DNA from: an uncultured Streptococcus sp.
Lineage (GTDB): Bacteria > Bacillota > Bacilli > Lactobacillales > Streptococcaceae
DNA: 64,000 bases
Direction of reading: 5' to 3'
Assembly (NCBI RefSeq): GCF_938020365.1
Contig: NZ_CALIIB010000107.1
Coordinates: 1 to 64,000 of the forward strand
Shown here: one piece after another, positions 10,622 to 20,844 of the stretch
How the letters are laid out: each line of letters begins with the position of its first letter
Position numbering within the stretch: the first letter of the stretch is position 1
The notes under the pieces: model-generated
What the model was told of the DNA's origin: nothing
The model's input: the letters and a program-made list of their open reading frames with translations, nothing else
Database searches by the model: none
Program-made: the position numbers and the translations under genes

Positions 10622-11543
10622 CACCTACTGCTAAACTCCGACCTAGACCGTTGAGAAAGTCCTTAATATCCATTTTGGGCTTGCCGAATGGCTGCACCGT
10701 CTTTAGAGAAAGGGCTCCCTGACCCGCTGCGACAACTAATTCTTTCTTGCTGATCGTCAAGATTTCACCTGGACGACCACTGCCTTCCGCTTGGCTAACT
10801 TCGTAAATCTTGAAGCGCTGACCAGCTAGCAGGGTATGGGCCACCGGCCAAGGATTCATGCCCCGAACCTGATTGAAAATCTGACGACTGGTCTTTGTCC
10901 AATCAATCCGCTCTTGATCTGGACTGATATTCGGTGAAAAAGTTACCAACTCTGGATCCTGAGGCTGAGCTTGAATCTCTCCCGCTACATAGGCTGGCAA
11001 GACTTCTAAAAGAAGATCGCGACCAATCACAGCTAGTTTTTCAAAGAGAGTTCCTACATTATCAGACTCTTCAATGGATGTTGCCCGACTGGCAATCATA
11101 TCGCCAGCATCCATCTCCTTGACCATCTCCATAATGGTCACACCCGCTTCTTGGTCACCATTTATCAAGGCATAATGAATAGGTGCTCCGCCACGGTATT
11201 TAGGCAAGAGAGACGCATGGACATTCACTGCGAAGTTAACGCTGTCCAGCAATCGGCTAGGCAGAAATTGACCAAAGGCTGCTGTCACGATGCCGTCAGC
11301 TCCCAAGTTCATAAGCTCTTCCAAGTCAGCGCTTTTAGCTAACTTTTCTGGTTGATAAACCGGCAAGCCGTTGGCTAAAGCCACTTCCTTGACCGGTGTC
11401 ATGCGGATTTCCTTTTTACGACCCACTGCTCGGTCTGGTTGAGTGACCACTGCTAAAATTTCATATTGTTCGCTTTCCAGCAGGCCTTTTAAGACCGTTG
11501 CTGAAAAGTCAGGCGTTCCCATAAAAATTAATTTCACTGTCAT
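10605..11543 (-). CDS. fmt: Methionyl-tRNA formyltransferase
   Basis: Formylates initiator Met-tRNA using 10-formyl-THF. It has [19 protein letters not shown], the catalytic [19 protein letters not shown] region and the C-terminal OB-fold domain. An upstream ATG at 11573 would add ten unrelated residues. The start is either the ATG at 11543, very close to its GAGG, or the GTG two codons later (11537), which has a better 8-base SD spacing. First gene of fmt-rsmB-phpP-stkP. Confidence 0.95.
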   Translation of the reverse strand: MTVKLIFMGTPDFSATVLKGLLESEQYEILAVVTQPDRAVGRKKEIRMTPVKEVALANGLPVYQPEKLAKSADLEELMNLGADGIVTAAFGQFLPSRLLDSVNFAVNVHASLLPKYRGGAPIHYALINGDQEAGVTIMEMVKEMDAGDMIASRATSIEESDNVGTLFEKLAVIGRDLLLEVLPAYVAGEIQAQPQDPELVTFSPNISPDQERIDWTKTSRQIFNQVRGMNPWPVAHTLLAGQRFKIYEVSQAEGSGRPGEILTISKKELVVAAGQGALSLKTVQPFGKPKMDIKDFLNGLGRSLAVGDEFGK

Positions 11544-11554
11544 TTCCTCAAATC

Positions 11555-11596
11555 TGTCGCAGAAACCTGTCACCTGCGACTATTTTTCTTTCTATT
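11555..11596 (-). promoter_or_regulatory. fmt leader: -10 box and hairpin
   Basis: On the minus strand a TATAAT sits just after the priA terminator, without a clear -35. The leader then contains a GTCGCAG...CTGCGAC hairpin (11555-11580) before the fmt SD. This suggests that fmt-rsmB-phpP-stkP has its own promoter. Confidence 0.45.
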
Positions 11597-11601
11597 ATAT
11601 C

Positions 11602-11632
11602 AAAAAAGCGAGCAAAGCTGACAGCTCTCGCT
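11602..11632 (-). terminator. Terminator after priA
   Basis: Minus strand: stem AGCGAG...CTCGCT with an inner AGCTG/CAGCT, followed by TTTTTT, 11 bases after the priA stop. Confidence 0.7.
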
Positions 11633-11643
11633 CACTTTTGCCA

Positions 11644-14049
11644 TCAGATAAAATTCTGGGGTTCATTATCAATACTGAGTCGCAGGTCCTTATTTTCCGC
11701 TTGCTGCGTTAGTTCCAAAACCCGATTGAGCGTAGCTTGCAGATCATCCTCAAAGCGATACTTCAGTAAAATCTGATAGTGGTAGAGATTGTGAGTTCGA
11801 GCAATGGGCTTGGGTGTGGGGCCCAAAATTTGCACCTTATCCGATAAGCCACTCCGTAAAATATCCATGACCTGATAAGATTTCTTGACCACCGTTTCCT
11901 CATCCTTGTGGGATAGGGTCAGCCCGACTGTGTAGTAATAAGGCGGATAGCCTAACTGCCGTCGAATTCCCATTTCATAAGCGTAGAAGCCTTCGTAATC
12001 CTGCTTTCTGGCAAAGTCAATGGCATAGTGATGCGGGTTGTAAGACTGGATAAAAACTTGTCCTGCTTTCTCAGCCCGACCTGCTCGACCTGCTACTTGA
12101 GTCAGCAGTTGAAAGGTTCGTTCTGAAGAGCGAAAATCTGGCAAATTCAGAGCCGTATCCGCATTGAGGACACCGACCAAGGTCACATTAGGAAAATCCA
12201 AGCCCTTGGCAATCATCTGAGTTCCTAGCAGAATATCTGCCTGCCCCTGACCAAAAGCCTCTAGGATTTCTTCGTGGCTCCCTTTCTTACGGGTCGTATC
12301 CACATCCATGCGCAGAATGCGAGCCTCTGGAAAGAGAGTCGTCAGCTCATCATAGGCCTTCTGCGTTCCCGTACCATAGTAGCGGATGCTGCGACTGGCA
12401 CAATTAGGACAGGTTGGTGGAATTTCTTTGGTAAAGCCACAGTAGTGGCAGTTCATGGTCTTGGTATCCATATGCAAGGTCAGAGAAATATCACAGTTGG
12501 GACAGGTGTCCACCGTGCCGCATTCCCGACACATGACAAAGCTAGAATAGCCTCGCCTGTTGAGCATGAGAACCGTCTGCTCACCCTTATTTAGACGATC
12601 CTGAATAGCTTCTAGCAGGACTGGAGTGAAATTACTAGCTTCATTTTGCCCGATGTAATCTCGGAAGTCTACCACTTGAACCTGAGGAATCTGCGCCAGC
12701 GGATTGGCCCGCTTGGTCAGCTGCAAAAAGTCATAGACTCCTCGGCTGGCTCTGGCCCTGCTTTCCAAACTCGGAGTCGCCGAACCCAGCACTAAAACAG
12801 CTTGATTGTAACGAGCTCGCAGGAGAGCAACCTCTCTGGCATGGTAGCGAGGATTGGAATCCTGCTTGTAGGAGGACTCATGTTCCTCGTCAATGATGAT
12901 GGCTCCGATATTTGTCAAGGGGGCAAAGATGGCCGAACGAGCACCAACAACGACCTGAGCTTCTCCTCGCTCCACCTTGCGCCACTCATCGTACTTCTCG
13001 CCATCAGATAGACCAGAATGCAAAATAGCTACCTTGTTACCAAAGCGCGAAATAAAGCGATCGGTCACCTGAGGAGTCAGGGAAATTTCCGGCACCAGCA
13101 TAATCGCGGTCTTTCCTTGGATTAGAGCCTCCTCAATCACCTTGAGATAAACTTCGGTCTTGCCACTCCCCGTCACTCCTTCTAGCAAAACGGGTTGAGC
13201 GTTTTCTTTACCGATTTTCCCACAAATCTCAGCGACCGCGATTGCTTGCTCCTCATTTAGAACCAGCTTTTTATCCTGTCGCTCCTTTTGGAAATGCGCC
13301 GCAGACCGGCTGACCTCTCTCTCTTCTGTATGGAGAAGATCCTTTTCTAAGAAAATGCTGACCGCTGCAGGTGAAAAGAGTTTGCGTAAGTCTTTGAGAA
13401 GACCTGATTGTGGATTTTCCAGCAGATAAGTCTGAAGTTCCTGCTGCTTTTTCGCTCGGGTAGAAGGCAGGAACTGAGTCAATTTCTCTCTGTTCACCTG
13501 ATACCAAGTTTCTGTCTTGATATGCTTGCGGTCGATCGCTTGGTATTCCAAGCGAATCTTACCAGCCTGAGTCAACCGCATGAGCTTGGACTGACTTTTC
13601 TTGTCCAAATCAGAAAAACGAAGACTAGCTTCCTGACCAAAAATGGCCTGCCGCTCCTCAGAAGAAAGCTGCTCCGTTGGATAAAGCAACTTGTCATAGC
13701 TGGAATTAAGAAGACTCGGCAACATGGCCTTCAGGATAGAAATTTTATAGGAAAAGACAGACTGGCGCAATTGGTCAGCTAGCCAGAGCTGCTCCGCATT
13801 GAGAACCGGCCTAAAGTCAAGAACTTCTGCAATATCTTTCAATTCTCCGATATGCACCGCCAAATCTTCAGCTTCCTCATCAACCAAGCCAACAATCAGC
13901 CCCTGAATCAACCGACCGCCCTTGCCAAAAGGCACATGCACCCGCATCCCAGCTTCTAGCATCCCAGAAAACTCCTCTGGAACCGCATAGCTGTATGGTT
14001 TATCCGTCTGCATCAGAGGAACATCGACAATAATCTTGGCAACTTTCAC
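11644..14049 (-). CDS. priA: Primosomal protein N' (replication restart helicase PriA)
   Basis: An 801-residue 3'-5' superfamily 2 helicase that reloads the replisome at stalled forks. An N-terminal DNA-binding domain (VDVPLMQTDKPYSYAVP) precedes Walker A GVTGSGKTEVYL, the DEEH box (IIIDEEHESSYKQ) and the zinc-binding cysteine clusters (CRECGTVDTCPNCD, CHYCG, CPNC). The later helicase motifs GTQMIAKGLDFPNVTLV and QVAGRAGRAEKAG are intact. The length is typical. It follows rpoZ by 51 bases. Confidence 0.96.
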   Translation of the reverse strand: MKVAKIIVDVPLMQTDKPYSYAVPEEFSGMLEAGMRVHVPFGKGGRLIQGLIVGLVDEEAEDLAVHIGELKDIAEVLDFRPVLNAEQLWLADQLRQSVFSYKISILKAMLPSLLNSSYDKLLYPTEQLSSEERQAIFGQEASLRFSDLDKKSQSKLMRLTQAGKIRLEYQAIDRKHIKTETWYQVNREKLTQFLPSTRAKKQQELQTYLLENPQSGLLKDLRKLFSPAAVSIFLEKDLLHTEEREVSRSAAHFQKERQDKKLVLNEEQAIAVAEICGKIGKENAQPVLLEGVTGSGKTEVYLKVIEEALIQGKTAIMLVPEISLTPQVTDRFISRFGNKVAILHSGLSDGEKYDEWRKVERGEAQVVVGARSAIFAPLTNIGAIIIDEEHESSYKQDSNPRYHAREVALLRARYNQAVLVLGSATPSLESRARASRGVYDFLQLTKRANPLAQIPQVQVVDFRDYIGQNEASNFTPVLLEAIQDRLNKGEQTVLMLNRRGYSSFVMCRECGTVDTCPNCDISLTLHMDTKTMNCHYCGFTKEIPPTCPNCASRSIRYYGTGTQKAYDELTTLFPEARILRMDVDTTRKKGSHEEILEAFGQGQADILLGTQMIAKGLDFPNVTLVGVLNADTALNLPDFRSSERTFQLLTQVAGRAGRAEKAGQVFIQSYNPHHYAIDFARKQDYEGFYAYEMGIRRQLGYPPYYYTVGLTLSHKDEETVVKKSYQVMDILRSGLSDKVQILGPTPKPIARTHNLYHYQILLKYRFEDDLQATLNRVLELTQQAENKDLRLSIDNEPQNFI

Positions 14050-14100
14050 ACTCTCACCCCGCTTTCCCTAAACGAAAAATAAGATTGAGTAACCCCAACC

Positions 14101-14415
14101 TTAAATTTTCTCACCCTCTTCTTTTTCTTTGGCAATTTGTTCTTTGATCTTGCGCTCTTCTTCTTCTTTACGCAAACGTTCTTCTTCCGCACGACGGCGA
14201 ACCGCTTCACGTTTTCCTTCTGGATCTGGGTGAATCACGACATTACCAGATTCAATTTCTTCTAAAGCGCGCAGCGTTGACTTCACTGATTTGAAATCTT
14301 GAGTTGGCTTAGCGCCAGCTTCTAGCTCATGGGCACGCTTAGCTTCTAAGATAACCAAAGAATATTTTGACGGTACCTTGTCCAACAAGGTATCAATAGA
14401 CGGCTTTAACATCAT
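14101..14415 (-). CDS. rpoZ: RNA polymerase omega subunit
   Basis: A 104-residue small RNAP subunit that assists assembly of beta'. It starts [22 protein letters not shown], contains [13 protein letters not shown] and ends in a highly charged Glu/Lys coil, as in streptococcal omega. It lies 26 bases after gmk, the conserved gmk-rpoZ-priA order. Confidence 0.95.
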   Translation of the reverse strand: MMLKPSIDTLLDKVPSKYSLVILEAKRAHELEAGAKPTQDFKSVKSTLRALEEIESGNVVIHPDPEGKREAVRRRAEEERLRKEEEERKIKEQIAKEKEEGEKI

Positions 14416-14441
14416 AACTATTTACCTAATTTCTAACTTTA

Positions 14442-15092
<651 letters not shown>

Positions 15093-15186
15093 CTATCTAG
15101 TGTAACAAAATTACGCTCATATTTCAAGAAGATTCAAAGAGATTTCCTTGAGAATCCTCCAGAATTCTGCTAGATTTTAGACGCTT

Positions 15187-15720
15187 TTATTCATCAAATA
15201 AGCCTTGAAGGCTGGCGAAAGGACTATTGGCTTCTTTCTTCTCCATTTGCTGCTTTTGGTAGTCTTCCTCCGTCAGCACCTGCCAGTCATTTCCCGTAGG
15301 CATACTCGCACCAGCTTCCTCTTCAGGAGTCAAAACTTTTAACGGAATATGAAGTAAAATATTGTCCGCCACACTGGCTGCCAGATCGATCGAATCCCCC
15401 TCAAATGGTAGAACCAAATCATCTTCCAGCAAATCCTTTTGCACAGAGCCATCTTCGACAGAAGCAAAGACTTCATGAACCGTGTAGGATTCCTCCCTAT
15501 CAACCGGAGCCATACTGCGACTAGAAGCGAGGGTAATCTTGTAGGTCAAGGTGTAATCCAAAAAATAAAGCCCATTTTCATACTGAGCCTGACCTCTGGC
15601 CACGATTTTCTGGATATCTAACACTTCACGATTACGCTCTTGTAGCTCTTGCGCCAAATCAAATTCTTGGTCGAACTGCAAGCCGCCAGCATTCTTCTTA
15701 ATTTCTTGAATATTCAACAT
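15187..15720 (-). CDS. YceD-family protein (DUF177)
   Basis: A 177-residue acidic protein of the DUF177/YceD family, which in many bacteria precedes rpmF and has been linked to 23S rRNA or LSU metabolism. Here rpmF is not adjacent. The family pattern is seen in LNIQEIKKNAGGLQFDQEFDL, the Cys-less centre and the acidic PFEGDSIDLAASVADNILLHIPL. The C-terminus ends in SPFASLQGLFDE. It is probably a single-gene unit. Confidence 0.8.
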   Translation of the reverse strand: MLNIQEIKKNAGGLQFDQEFDLAQELQERNREVLDIQKIVARGQAQYENGLYFLDYTLTYKITLASSRSMAPVDREESYTVHEVFASVEDGSVQKDLLEDDLVLPFEGDSIDLAASVADNILLHIPLKVLTPEEEAGASMPTGNDWQVLTEEDYQKQQMEKKEANSPFASLQGLFDE

Positions 15721-15804
15721 TTCAGCCTCGTTTTACATTATTTCTTCCTTCATTATATCATTTTCTCGACCAAATACCTATACCCCAAACAGCCAATGAA
15801 GCAA

Positions 15805-15841
15805 CTAAAAACAAAATCTCTCAGCCAGCTGGACTGAGAGA
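15805..15841 (-). terminator. Terminator after the 15866-17251 permease gene
   Basis: Minus strand: TCTCTCAG...CTGAGAGA stem followed by TTTTGTTTTT, 25 bases after the stop codon. Confidence 0.75.
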
Positions 15842-15865
15842 CAACACGTTTTTCCTAAAAAGGGA

Positions 15866-17251
15866 TTATTTTCGGAATTTGAACTGGCTGTAAAGACCAA
15901 AGACGACAATCCAGACAGCTGATCCGATTGCTCCCACTACCGTTGACTCTTGTAAGAAAAGAGTGACAAAGACAAAGGCAAAGAAGAGCATGGTCAAAGG
16001 ATTGAGAAACTTGTAAGCTGGCATGAGATAACCATCTGCCATAAAATCTGGTGACTTACGATATTTGAGGTGGGCCAGCATAGTCAGACCATAAATAGCG
16101 ATGTAAACACCAGATGAGGAAGCCGTAATCAGAGCAAAGGAGTCCGATACTCCCGGAAGAATCTTGATAAAGGCCGCAAAGGCAATGGTAGCCGCTGAAG
16201 CCAAAATCGCATTCTGCGGAACATTTTGCCGAGATAGTTTCCCAGCTCCTATTTTCTCAAGAAAAGGATTGGGCGTATCGTGGGCAATCTGATACAAATG
16301 GCGACCTGTTGAGTAGAGGGTCGAGTTCAGTGCGGAGGCCGCTGAGGTCAGAACCACGAAGTTAATCAAGGCTGCCGCCCATTTGAGACCCGCTAACTGA
16401 AAAACAATAACAAAGGGAGAGTCAGCCGTCGCTAGTTTTTCCCAAGGAATGATAGCCATAATGGCAAGGAGAGAACCCCCGTAAAACAAGACAATCCGCA
16501 AAGGAATTTCTTTGATGGCCTTTGGCAAGACCGCCCGTGGATTAGCCGTTTCAGAAGTGGTAATCCCGATAAATTCAATGGCCTGATAGGCAAAGAAAAC
16601 CATCTGGAAAGCCATGACAAAACTTACAAAGCCATTAGGGAAAAGCTGAAAACCTCGTCCAATATTCCCAAGACTAGCTACTCCGTGAGGCGTTTTAAAG
16701 CCTGTCAATACCATAAAGACAGCCGTTGCAATCAAAGCAATAATAGCTACAATCTTTATCATAGCAAACCAAAATTCGACCTCACCGAAAACTCGAACCG
16801 CTATCAGATTGACCAAGCTAAGAAGAGCTAGAAAGACAAGCTGAATCATCCAAGCTGGCCAGTCAGGAAACCAGTACTGCACATACTGGGCAACAGCCGT
16901 AATCTCAGCCATTCCAATAAAAATCAGAGAAATCCAGTAGGACCAACCAGAAAAATACCCCCAGCCAGTTCCCAAATATTTGGTAATAAAGTTGATAAAG
17001 GTATGCTGGTCAGGGTCATAATAAAGCATTTCCCCAATCGCTCGCATCATCAGATACATGAAAAGGCCCGTCAGCATGTAAATCAAGATAATGGATGGAC
17101 CCGTCAGGCTAATCGAGCGTCCCGCCCCCAAGAAAAGTCCCGTGCCAATGGTTCCAGCAATGGCTATAATCTGAACATGCCGATTCTGTAAGCCACGTTT
17201 CATTCCATTTTTTTCTGTTTTCTCGTTATTTTTCAACTCATTTTCATTCAT
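15866..17251 (-). CDS. APC-superfamily amino acid permease (AAT family)
   Basis: A 461-residue integral membrane protein with about 12 membrane segments. After a charged Asn/Glu/Lys N-terminus it has the amino-acid-transporter signature RHVQIIAIAGTIGTGLFLGAG, then YFSGWSYWISLIFIGMAEITAV and FQAIEFIGITTSETANP-like sequence. It resembles the CycA/AroP/GabP group; D-alanine/D-serine/glycine uptake (CycA-like) is possible, but the substrate cannot be fixed from sequence. It is a single-gene unit with its own terminator. No feature is visible in 17252-17456. Confidence 0.85.
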   Translation of the reverse strand: MNENELKNNEKTEKNGMKRGLQNRHVQIIAIAGTIGTGLFLGAGRSISLTGPSIILIYMLTGLFMYLMMRAIGEMLYYDPDQHTFINFITKYLGTGWGYFSGWSYWISLIFIGMAEITAVAQYVQYWFPDWPAWMIQLVFLALLSLVNLIAVRVFGEVEFWFAMIKIVAIIALIATAVFMVLTGFKTPHGVASLGNIGRGFQLFPNGFVSFVMAFQMVFFAYQAIEFIGITTSETANPRAVLPKAIKEIPLRIVLFYGGSLLAIMAIIPWEKLATADSPFVIVFQLAGLKWAAALINFVVLTSAASALNSTLYSTGRHLYQIAHDTPNPFLEKIGAGKLSRQNVPQNAILASAATIAFAAFIKILPGVSDSFALITASSSGVYIAIYGLTMLAHLKYRKSPDFMADGYLMPAYKFLNPLTMLFFAFVFVTLFLQESTVVGAIGSAVWIVVFGLYSQFKFRK

Positions 17252-17456
17252 TCAATCATTTCCTTTCACAAATCGCTTTATTGTATCACAATTCAAGCAA
17301 TTCTGCTAGAAATTCTTTCATTTTTATCTATAAAAGTTAGAAAAAATATTTATTTTTATGCTGAGACCTGTTCATCTTCATCCTATGCTCTTAAAATCGT
17401 CTTCTCTCTTGTAGTAGATTTGGCCACGGATGATGTCCCTAAACTCAGTAAATCCC

Positions 17457-18155
17457 CTACTTCAAACTCCAGCCACCGTCGATTTTGATAATCTCGCCCT
17501 GCATAGCAGCTGCCTTACCGCTTGCTAAAAAGAGGCTGATATCAGCTACTTCTTGAGGGTTCAGCCAGCGCTTGATCGGCGTTTCCTCAGCAACCCAGTC
17601 TGCCAGTCCGCCTGGCTCAAAATCTGCGGCAGTCATGGCTGTCTTGACAGCGCCTGGCGCCAAGCCAAAGACTTGGATATTTTTATCCGCATAATCCAAG
17701 GCTATCTGCTTGGTCAAACCAGCCAGAGCATGCTTAGAGGCTGTATAGGCAGCACCGCCTCCGCCAGCCAAAAAACTAGCAATCGAGCACATATTAATGA
17801 TGATACCAGACTTTTTCTCCAGCATTTTCTGCAAGTAAAAGCGAGTGATTTTCATGGTTGCGGTCAGATTGAGCGCAAAAAGCTGCTCCCAATCCTCGTC
17901 GCTGGTCTCGTGCAAGGGACGATAATCGTCCAAAATACCGGCCGTATTACAGAGAATATCCACTTCAGGCAAGCTAGTGAAGAGCGGTGTCAAATCCTCT
18001 GTCAAATCTATTTTAAAAAAACGTAGTTCATTTAGAAACCCCGGATTTTCACCCTTATCTACCCCATAAACGCGGTAGCCATTTTCCAAAAAGGTCAGAG
18101 CCTGAGCTCGGCCGATACCAGAGCTAGCTCCCGTTACCAGTACTGTCTTAGTCAT
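17457..18155 (-). CDS. Short-chain dehydrogenase/reductase (SDR), FabG-like
   Basis: A 232-residue Rossmann-fold oxidoreductase with TGASSGIG (cofactor loop), CNTAGIL (NAG-like), a catalytic Ser region NMCSIASFL and YTASKHALAG (YxxxK), ending in GEIIKIDGGWSLK. It is annotated in streptococci as a 3-oxoacyl-ACP reductase family member, but the substrate is unknown; it is not in a fatty-acid cluster. Its start overlaps the DUF2829 gene by 8 bases, so the two are cotranscribed. Confidence 0.88.
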   Translation of the reverse strand: MTKTVLVTGASSGIGRAQALTFLENGYRVYGVDKGENPGFLNELRFFKIDLTEDLTPLFTSLPEVDILCNTAGILDDYRPLHETSDEDWEQLFALNLTATMKITRFYLQKMLEKKSGIIINMCSIASFLAGGGGAAYTASKHALAGLTKQIALDYADKNIQVFGLAPGAVKTAMTAADFEPGGLADWVAEETPIKRWLNPQEVADISLFLASGKAAAMQGEIIKIDGGWSLK

Positions 18156-18384
18156 CCACTTCTACCCAATCTGTAGCGAGGACATCACAAGGAGTTGGAC
18201 TCCACATGGAGAAGCCCTCCCCTTCGCCTGAAACATTGATGAGGAAATAAGGTGTCACCTCGAGAGCCACCCCATTCTGCTCAATCGTGTCAAAGAGCTG
18301 GACGTAGTTCTCTGCCCCACCCCAGCCTGTACGCACATATTTTTTCTTGGCCTTAAGGCCTGGTAAAATTTCTTCAAATGTCAT
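18148..18384 (-). CDS. DUF2829 protein (Tad2-like, Thoeris anti-defense family)
   Basis: A 78-residue protein with the DUF2829 pattern: MTFEEILPGLKAKKKYVRTGW at the N-terminus and MWSPTPCDVLATDWVEV at the C-terminus. Phage members of this family (Tad2) bind and sequester the Thoeris signalling nucleotide; chromosomal members are common and their role is less clear. Its first six codons and RBS form the left attachment site of the integrated element, which separates it from its original upstream DNA. Translation overlaps the SDR gene downstream. Confidence 0.8.
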   Translation of the reverse strand: MTFEEILPGLKAKKKYVRTGWGGAENYVQLFDTIEQNGVALEVTPYFLINVSGEGEGFSMWSPTPCDVLATDWVEVDD

Positions 18385-18397
18385 GTTTTTCTCCTTT
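18366..18397. other. Attachment site attL of the integrated element
   Basis: The core AAATTTCTTCAAATGTCAT (18366-18384) recurs at 31699-31717, and the next 13 bases match at 11 positions. It covers the first codons and RBS of the DUF2829 gene, so integration keeps that reading frame intact. Confidence 0.85.
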
Positions 18398-18458
18398 ATC
18401 GTCTATAAACCTTGATTTGATAAGGTTTGTGAACCTCTGAAATGAGGTGGTTTTTAAA

Positions 18459-18480
18459 TTTGTTCACCTTTTTGTGGACT
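18459..18480. repeat. Direct repeat inside the left end of the element
   Basis: TTGTTCACCTTTTTGTGGACT recurs at 31576-31597 in the same orientation, inside the other end. The pair could be arm-type integrase or excisionase sites. Confidence 0.6.
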
Positions 18481-19625
18481 TACAGGTCATTTATGGCTTT
18501 TTCGTAGTATGAAACAGCCTCTTTTTCTTTGTCCTTGGATAGGTGACTGTAGATGTCCATGGTCATAGCCAAGGTAGCATGGCCTAACCGATATTGTAAT
18601 TCTTTATAGCTGATGCCAGCATTGAGCAATAAACTAGCGTGAGTGTGGCGGAAGGCGTGAAAGGTAAAGCGGGGTATTCCAATCTCTTTGCAGCGCCGAT
18701 CCAGGGAATCTTGCCTTGTGGCCATATTCTGATATTCCTTAGTCGGGATAGCAAATACTACAGACGGAGCACGCGCCCCATCTTCTACGAATAGTTGCCT
18801 TTGCCTATTTTTGTAGAGCTTCAGCATATTGACTGTTTTCCGGTCAATACTAATCACTCTAACCCCTGCCTTACTTTTAGGTGGGCCTACTAGATCCACC
18901 AGCCTATTATAATTCTTTGATATGCTGATGGTCGCATTCTCCAAGTCAATATCAGACCACTCCAGAGCCACTGCTTCCCCAAAGCGACAGCCAGTCGCAA
19001 GCAGTAGGCTATACAGCACATAATCAAAATAATGACTGTATTTTTTGAATGCCAGCTTCTCCATATAGCCTAAAAGAGACTTCAAGTCCTCCGGAGCGAT
19101 AAACTTGATTGCTTTACTCTCACGCTTTGGCTTCCTGGGCAGGATAATATCCCTCGCTGGGTTGAATGGCAAGAGCTGCAGTGAAACGCCATATTTTAAG
19201 ATACGACTATTTATCGAGTGAACCACGCCAAAGTGAACCAAGCGACTTGATAAGTCATTGATGAAACTCTGGATATAACTAGCGGCCAGTTTATCCAGCT
19301 TCATCTTTCCAAAGATTGGGACTAGGTGGCTATTCACCATTCTTTCTGTCGCTATGAAGGTTTGTGGTTTGACAGTCAGCCGGTAACTTTCTAGCCATAA
19401 CTCAGCCAATTCTTGATAATTCTTCACCCGTACAGTTTTATGAACCGTTGACCCGTTCGCTTTAAAGTCAAGCTGCGCGTGCTGGGCTTTGCTCTTGACC
19501 TCTTTCCTTGTCCGTCCCGTGATACTGGTTTTTACTTTCTTACCTGTTACCTGATCCACTCCCAGATAGACACTTGCGCGATACACGTTGCTACCGTCTT
19601 TCTTTTTGACTTCTGTTATTTTCAT
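18480..19625 (-). CDS. int: Tyrosine-family site-specific integrase
   Basis: About 381 residues. An N-terminal arm-binding domain (RASVYLGVDQVTGKK) and a SAM-like core-binding domain (about 70-165) precede the catalytic domain. Numbered from the upstream ATG at 19640, the catalytic residues are R219 (TGCRFGEAVALEW), H328 and R331 (HAFRHTHASLL), H354 (LGHATLAMT) and Y364 (MDIYSH). All are present, so it should be active. I chose the ATG at 19625 because GGAAAGG lies 6 bases before it. It transcribes toward attL, the usual position at the end of an integrated element. Confidence 0.95.
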   Translation of the reverse strand: MKITEVKKKDGSNVYRASVYLGVDQVTGKKVKTSITGRTRKEVKSKAQHAQLDFKANGSTVHKTVRVKNYQELAELWLESYRLTVKPQTFIATERMVNSHLVPIFGKMKLDKLAASYIQSFINDLSSRLVHFGVVHSINSRILKYGVSLQLLPFNPARDIILPRKPKRESKAIKFIAPEDLKSLLGYMEKLAFKKYSHYFDYVLYSLLLATGCRFGEAVALEWSDIDLENATISISKNYNRLVDLVGPPKSKAGVRVISIDRKTVNMLKLYKNRQRQLFVEDGARAPSVVFAIPTKEYQNMATRQDSLDRRCKEIGIPRFTFHAFRHTHASLLLNAGISYKELQYRLGHATLAMTMDIYSHLSKDKEKEAVSYYEKAINDL

Positions 19626-19641
19626 GATATACCTTTCCATC

Positions 19642-19672
19642 AGCAGGCAAGCTGTTATTAAAAAGATTTTAG
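19642..19672. repeat. 31-bp dispersed repeat in the element, copy 1
   Basis: AGCAGGCAAGCTGTTATTAA followed by AAAGATTTTAG lies just upstream of int. It recurs at 23502-23532 with two mismatches in the same orientation; its first 10 bases occur inverted near 31528. Probably regulatory. Confidence 0.6.
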
Positions 19673-19857
19673 ATTGAATTAGGTTTATATCATGCTAGGA
19701 GTTACGAGAACCCCTCTATTTTCGATTTTAAATAGTTAGACGGTAAATATACCAGAGAAGAAAACACGCGCTTAAACGGGCTTATATTGCGTTTTAAAAC
19801 GTAGCATATTTTGGGTGAATAATCTAGGTCAAAAAATGAAATTGAGAGGATAGCAGA

Positions 19858-20844
19858 TTATTTATCTGATAGGTGCTTGATTTGTTTTTCAAAGTCCGAG
19901 TTTATCTTTTGGGTTTTGTTAAACAGTTGATACTCTGCTTTTGCTTTATCTTTCGCAGCCTTGTAAGTGATTTTCCCATGACCTTCTAAAATATCGTATT
20001 CTTGGAAAGTCAAAAATCTGTCAATGCTTTGGGCTAGTTGCTGCATTGTCTGAGCTTTTCTTTGTTCAATTTGCCTTTCCAGGTAATCAAAGTAACTAGA
20101 TATCCCTCGTTCAAGGGAACGGATCTGTTTTTCTGTTAGATAATTCTTTGCTATTTGGGTATCTGATTGCAATATACGACCGTTAGGGGAGTTTTTCCAT
20201 GTTGTAAGACCCATGTTGTCTTTTGTATGATCTGCTTTCGTGTAGATGATTTCCGCAGCAGTTTGGCCAGTAATTGCATAATGGAACTTATTCTGTACAT
20301 CAGCATAGAATTGCTTAGTCAATGTACTTTGTGGAACATAGTCGATAGAGATTTCAGCGAAAATATCTGTAATCTGTAACCATATACGGCGCTCACTAGC
20401 CCGGATAGAGCGTACGCGCTCCAAGAGCTCACGGAAATAGTCTTTTTCCAGCAAGTTCTCGCCTTGCTTCAGACGCTCATCGTCCATGGCGAAACCTTTT
20501 ATCATGTACTCACGAAGTACCGAAGTAGCCCACTGTCTAAACCTCGTAGCTTTTTGGGAATTGACACGGTAACCAACTGAAATGATAGCGTCAAGATTGT
20601 AGTAAGTGACTAGGTAATTCTTACCATCGGTCGCAGTTGTTTCCATTTTGGAAATAACTGAATTTTCTTCTAATTCGCCCTCTTCAAAGATGTTTTTTAG
20701 GTGTTTACTGATTGCAGGAACACCGACATCAAAAAGTCTAGCCATTTCTTTCTGACTAGCCCAAATCGTTTCGCCTTTGATGATAACACTAGCTGTCTCG
20801 TTATCGTTGTCAGCGGTATAGATCAAGAATTGTAATTCGTTCAT
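19858..20844 (-). CDS. RhuM-family protein
   Basis: A 328-residue protein of the RhuM family, first named from Salmonella SPI-3 and common in prophages and islands. It begins with a winged-helix-like part (TIWASQKEMARLFDVGVPAISKHLKNIFEEGEL) and contains the conserved TYYNLDAIISVGYRVNSQKATRFRQWA and IYTKADHTKDNMGLTTW. The molecular function is not established; DNA binding and a role in phage interference are possibilities. It sits between int and the repressor on the same strand. The 217 bases before it hold only the 31-bp repeat. Confidence 0.85.
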   Translation of the reverse strand: MNELQFLIYTADNDNETASVIIKGETIWASQKEMARLFDVGVPAISKHLKNIFEEGELEENSVISKMETTATDGKNYLVTYYNLDAIISVGYRVNSQKATRFRQWATSVLREYMIKGFAMDDERLKQGENLLEKDYFRELLERVRSIRASERRIWLQITDIFAEISIDYVPQSTLTKQFYADVQNKFHYAITGQTAAEIIYTKADHTKDNMGLTTWKNSPNGRILQSDTQIAKNYLTEKQIRSLERGISSYFDYLERQIEQRKAQTMQQLAQSIDRFLTFQEYDILEGHGKITYKAAKDKAKAEYQLFNKTQKINSDFEKQIKHLSDK

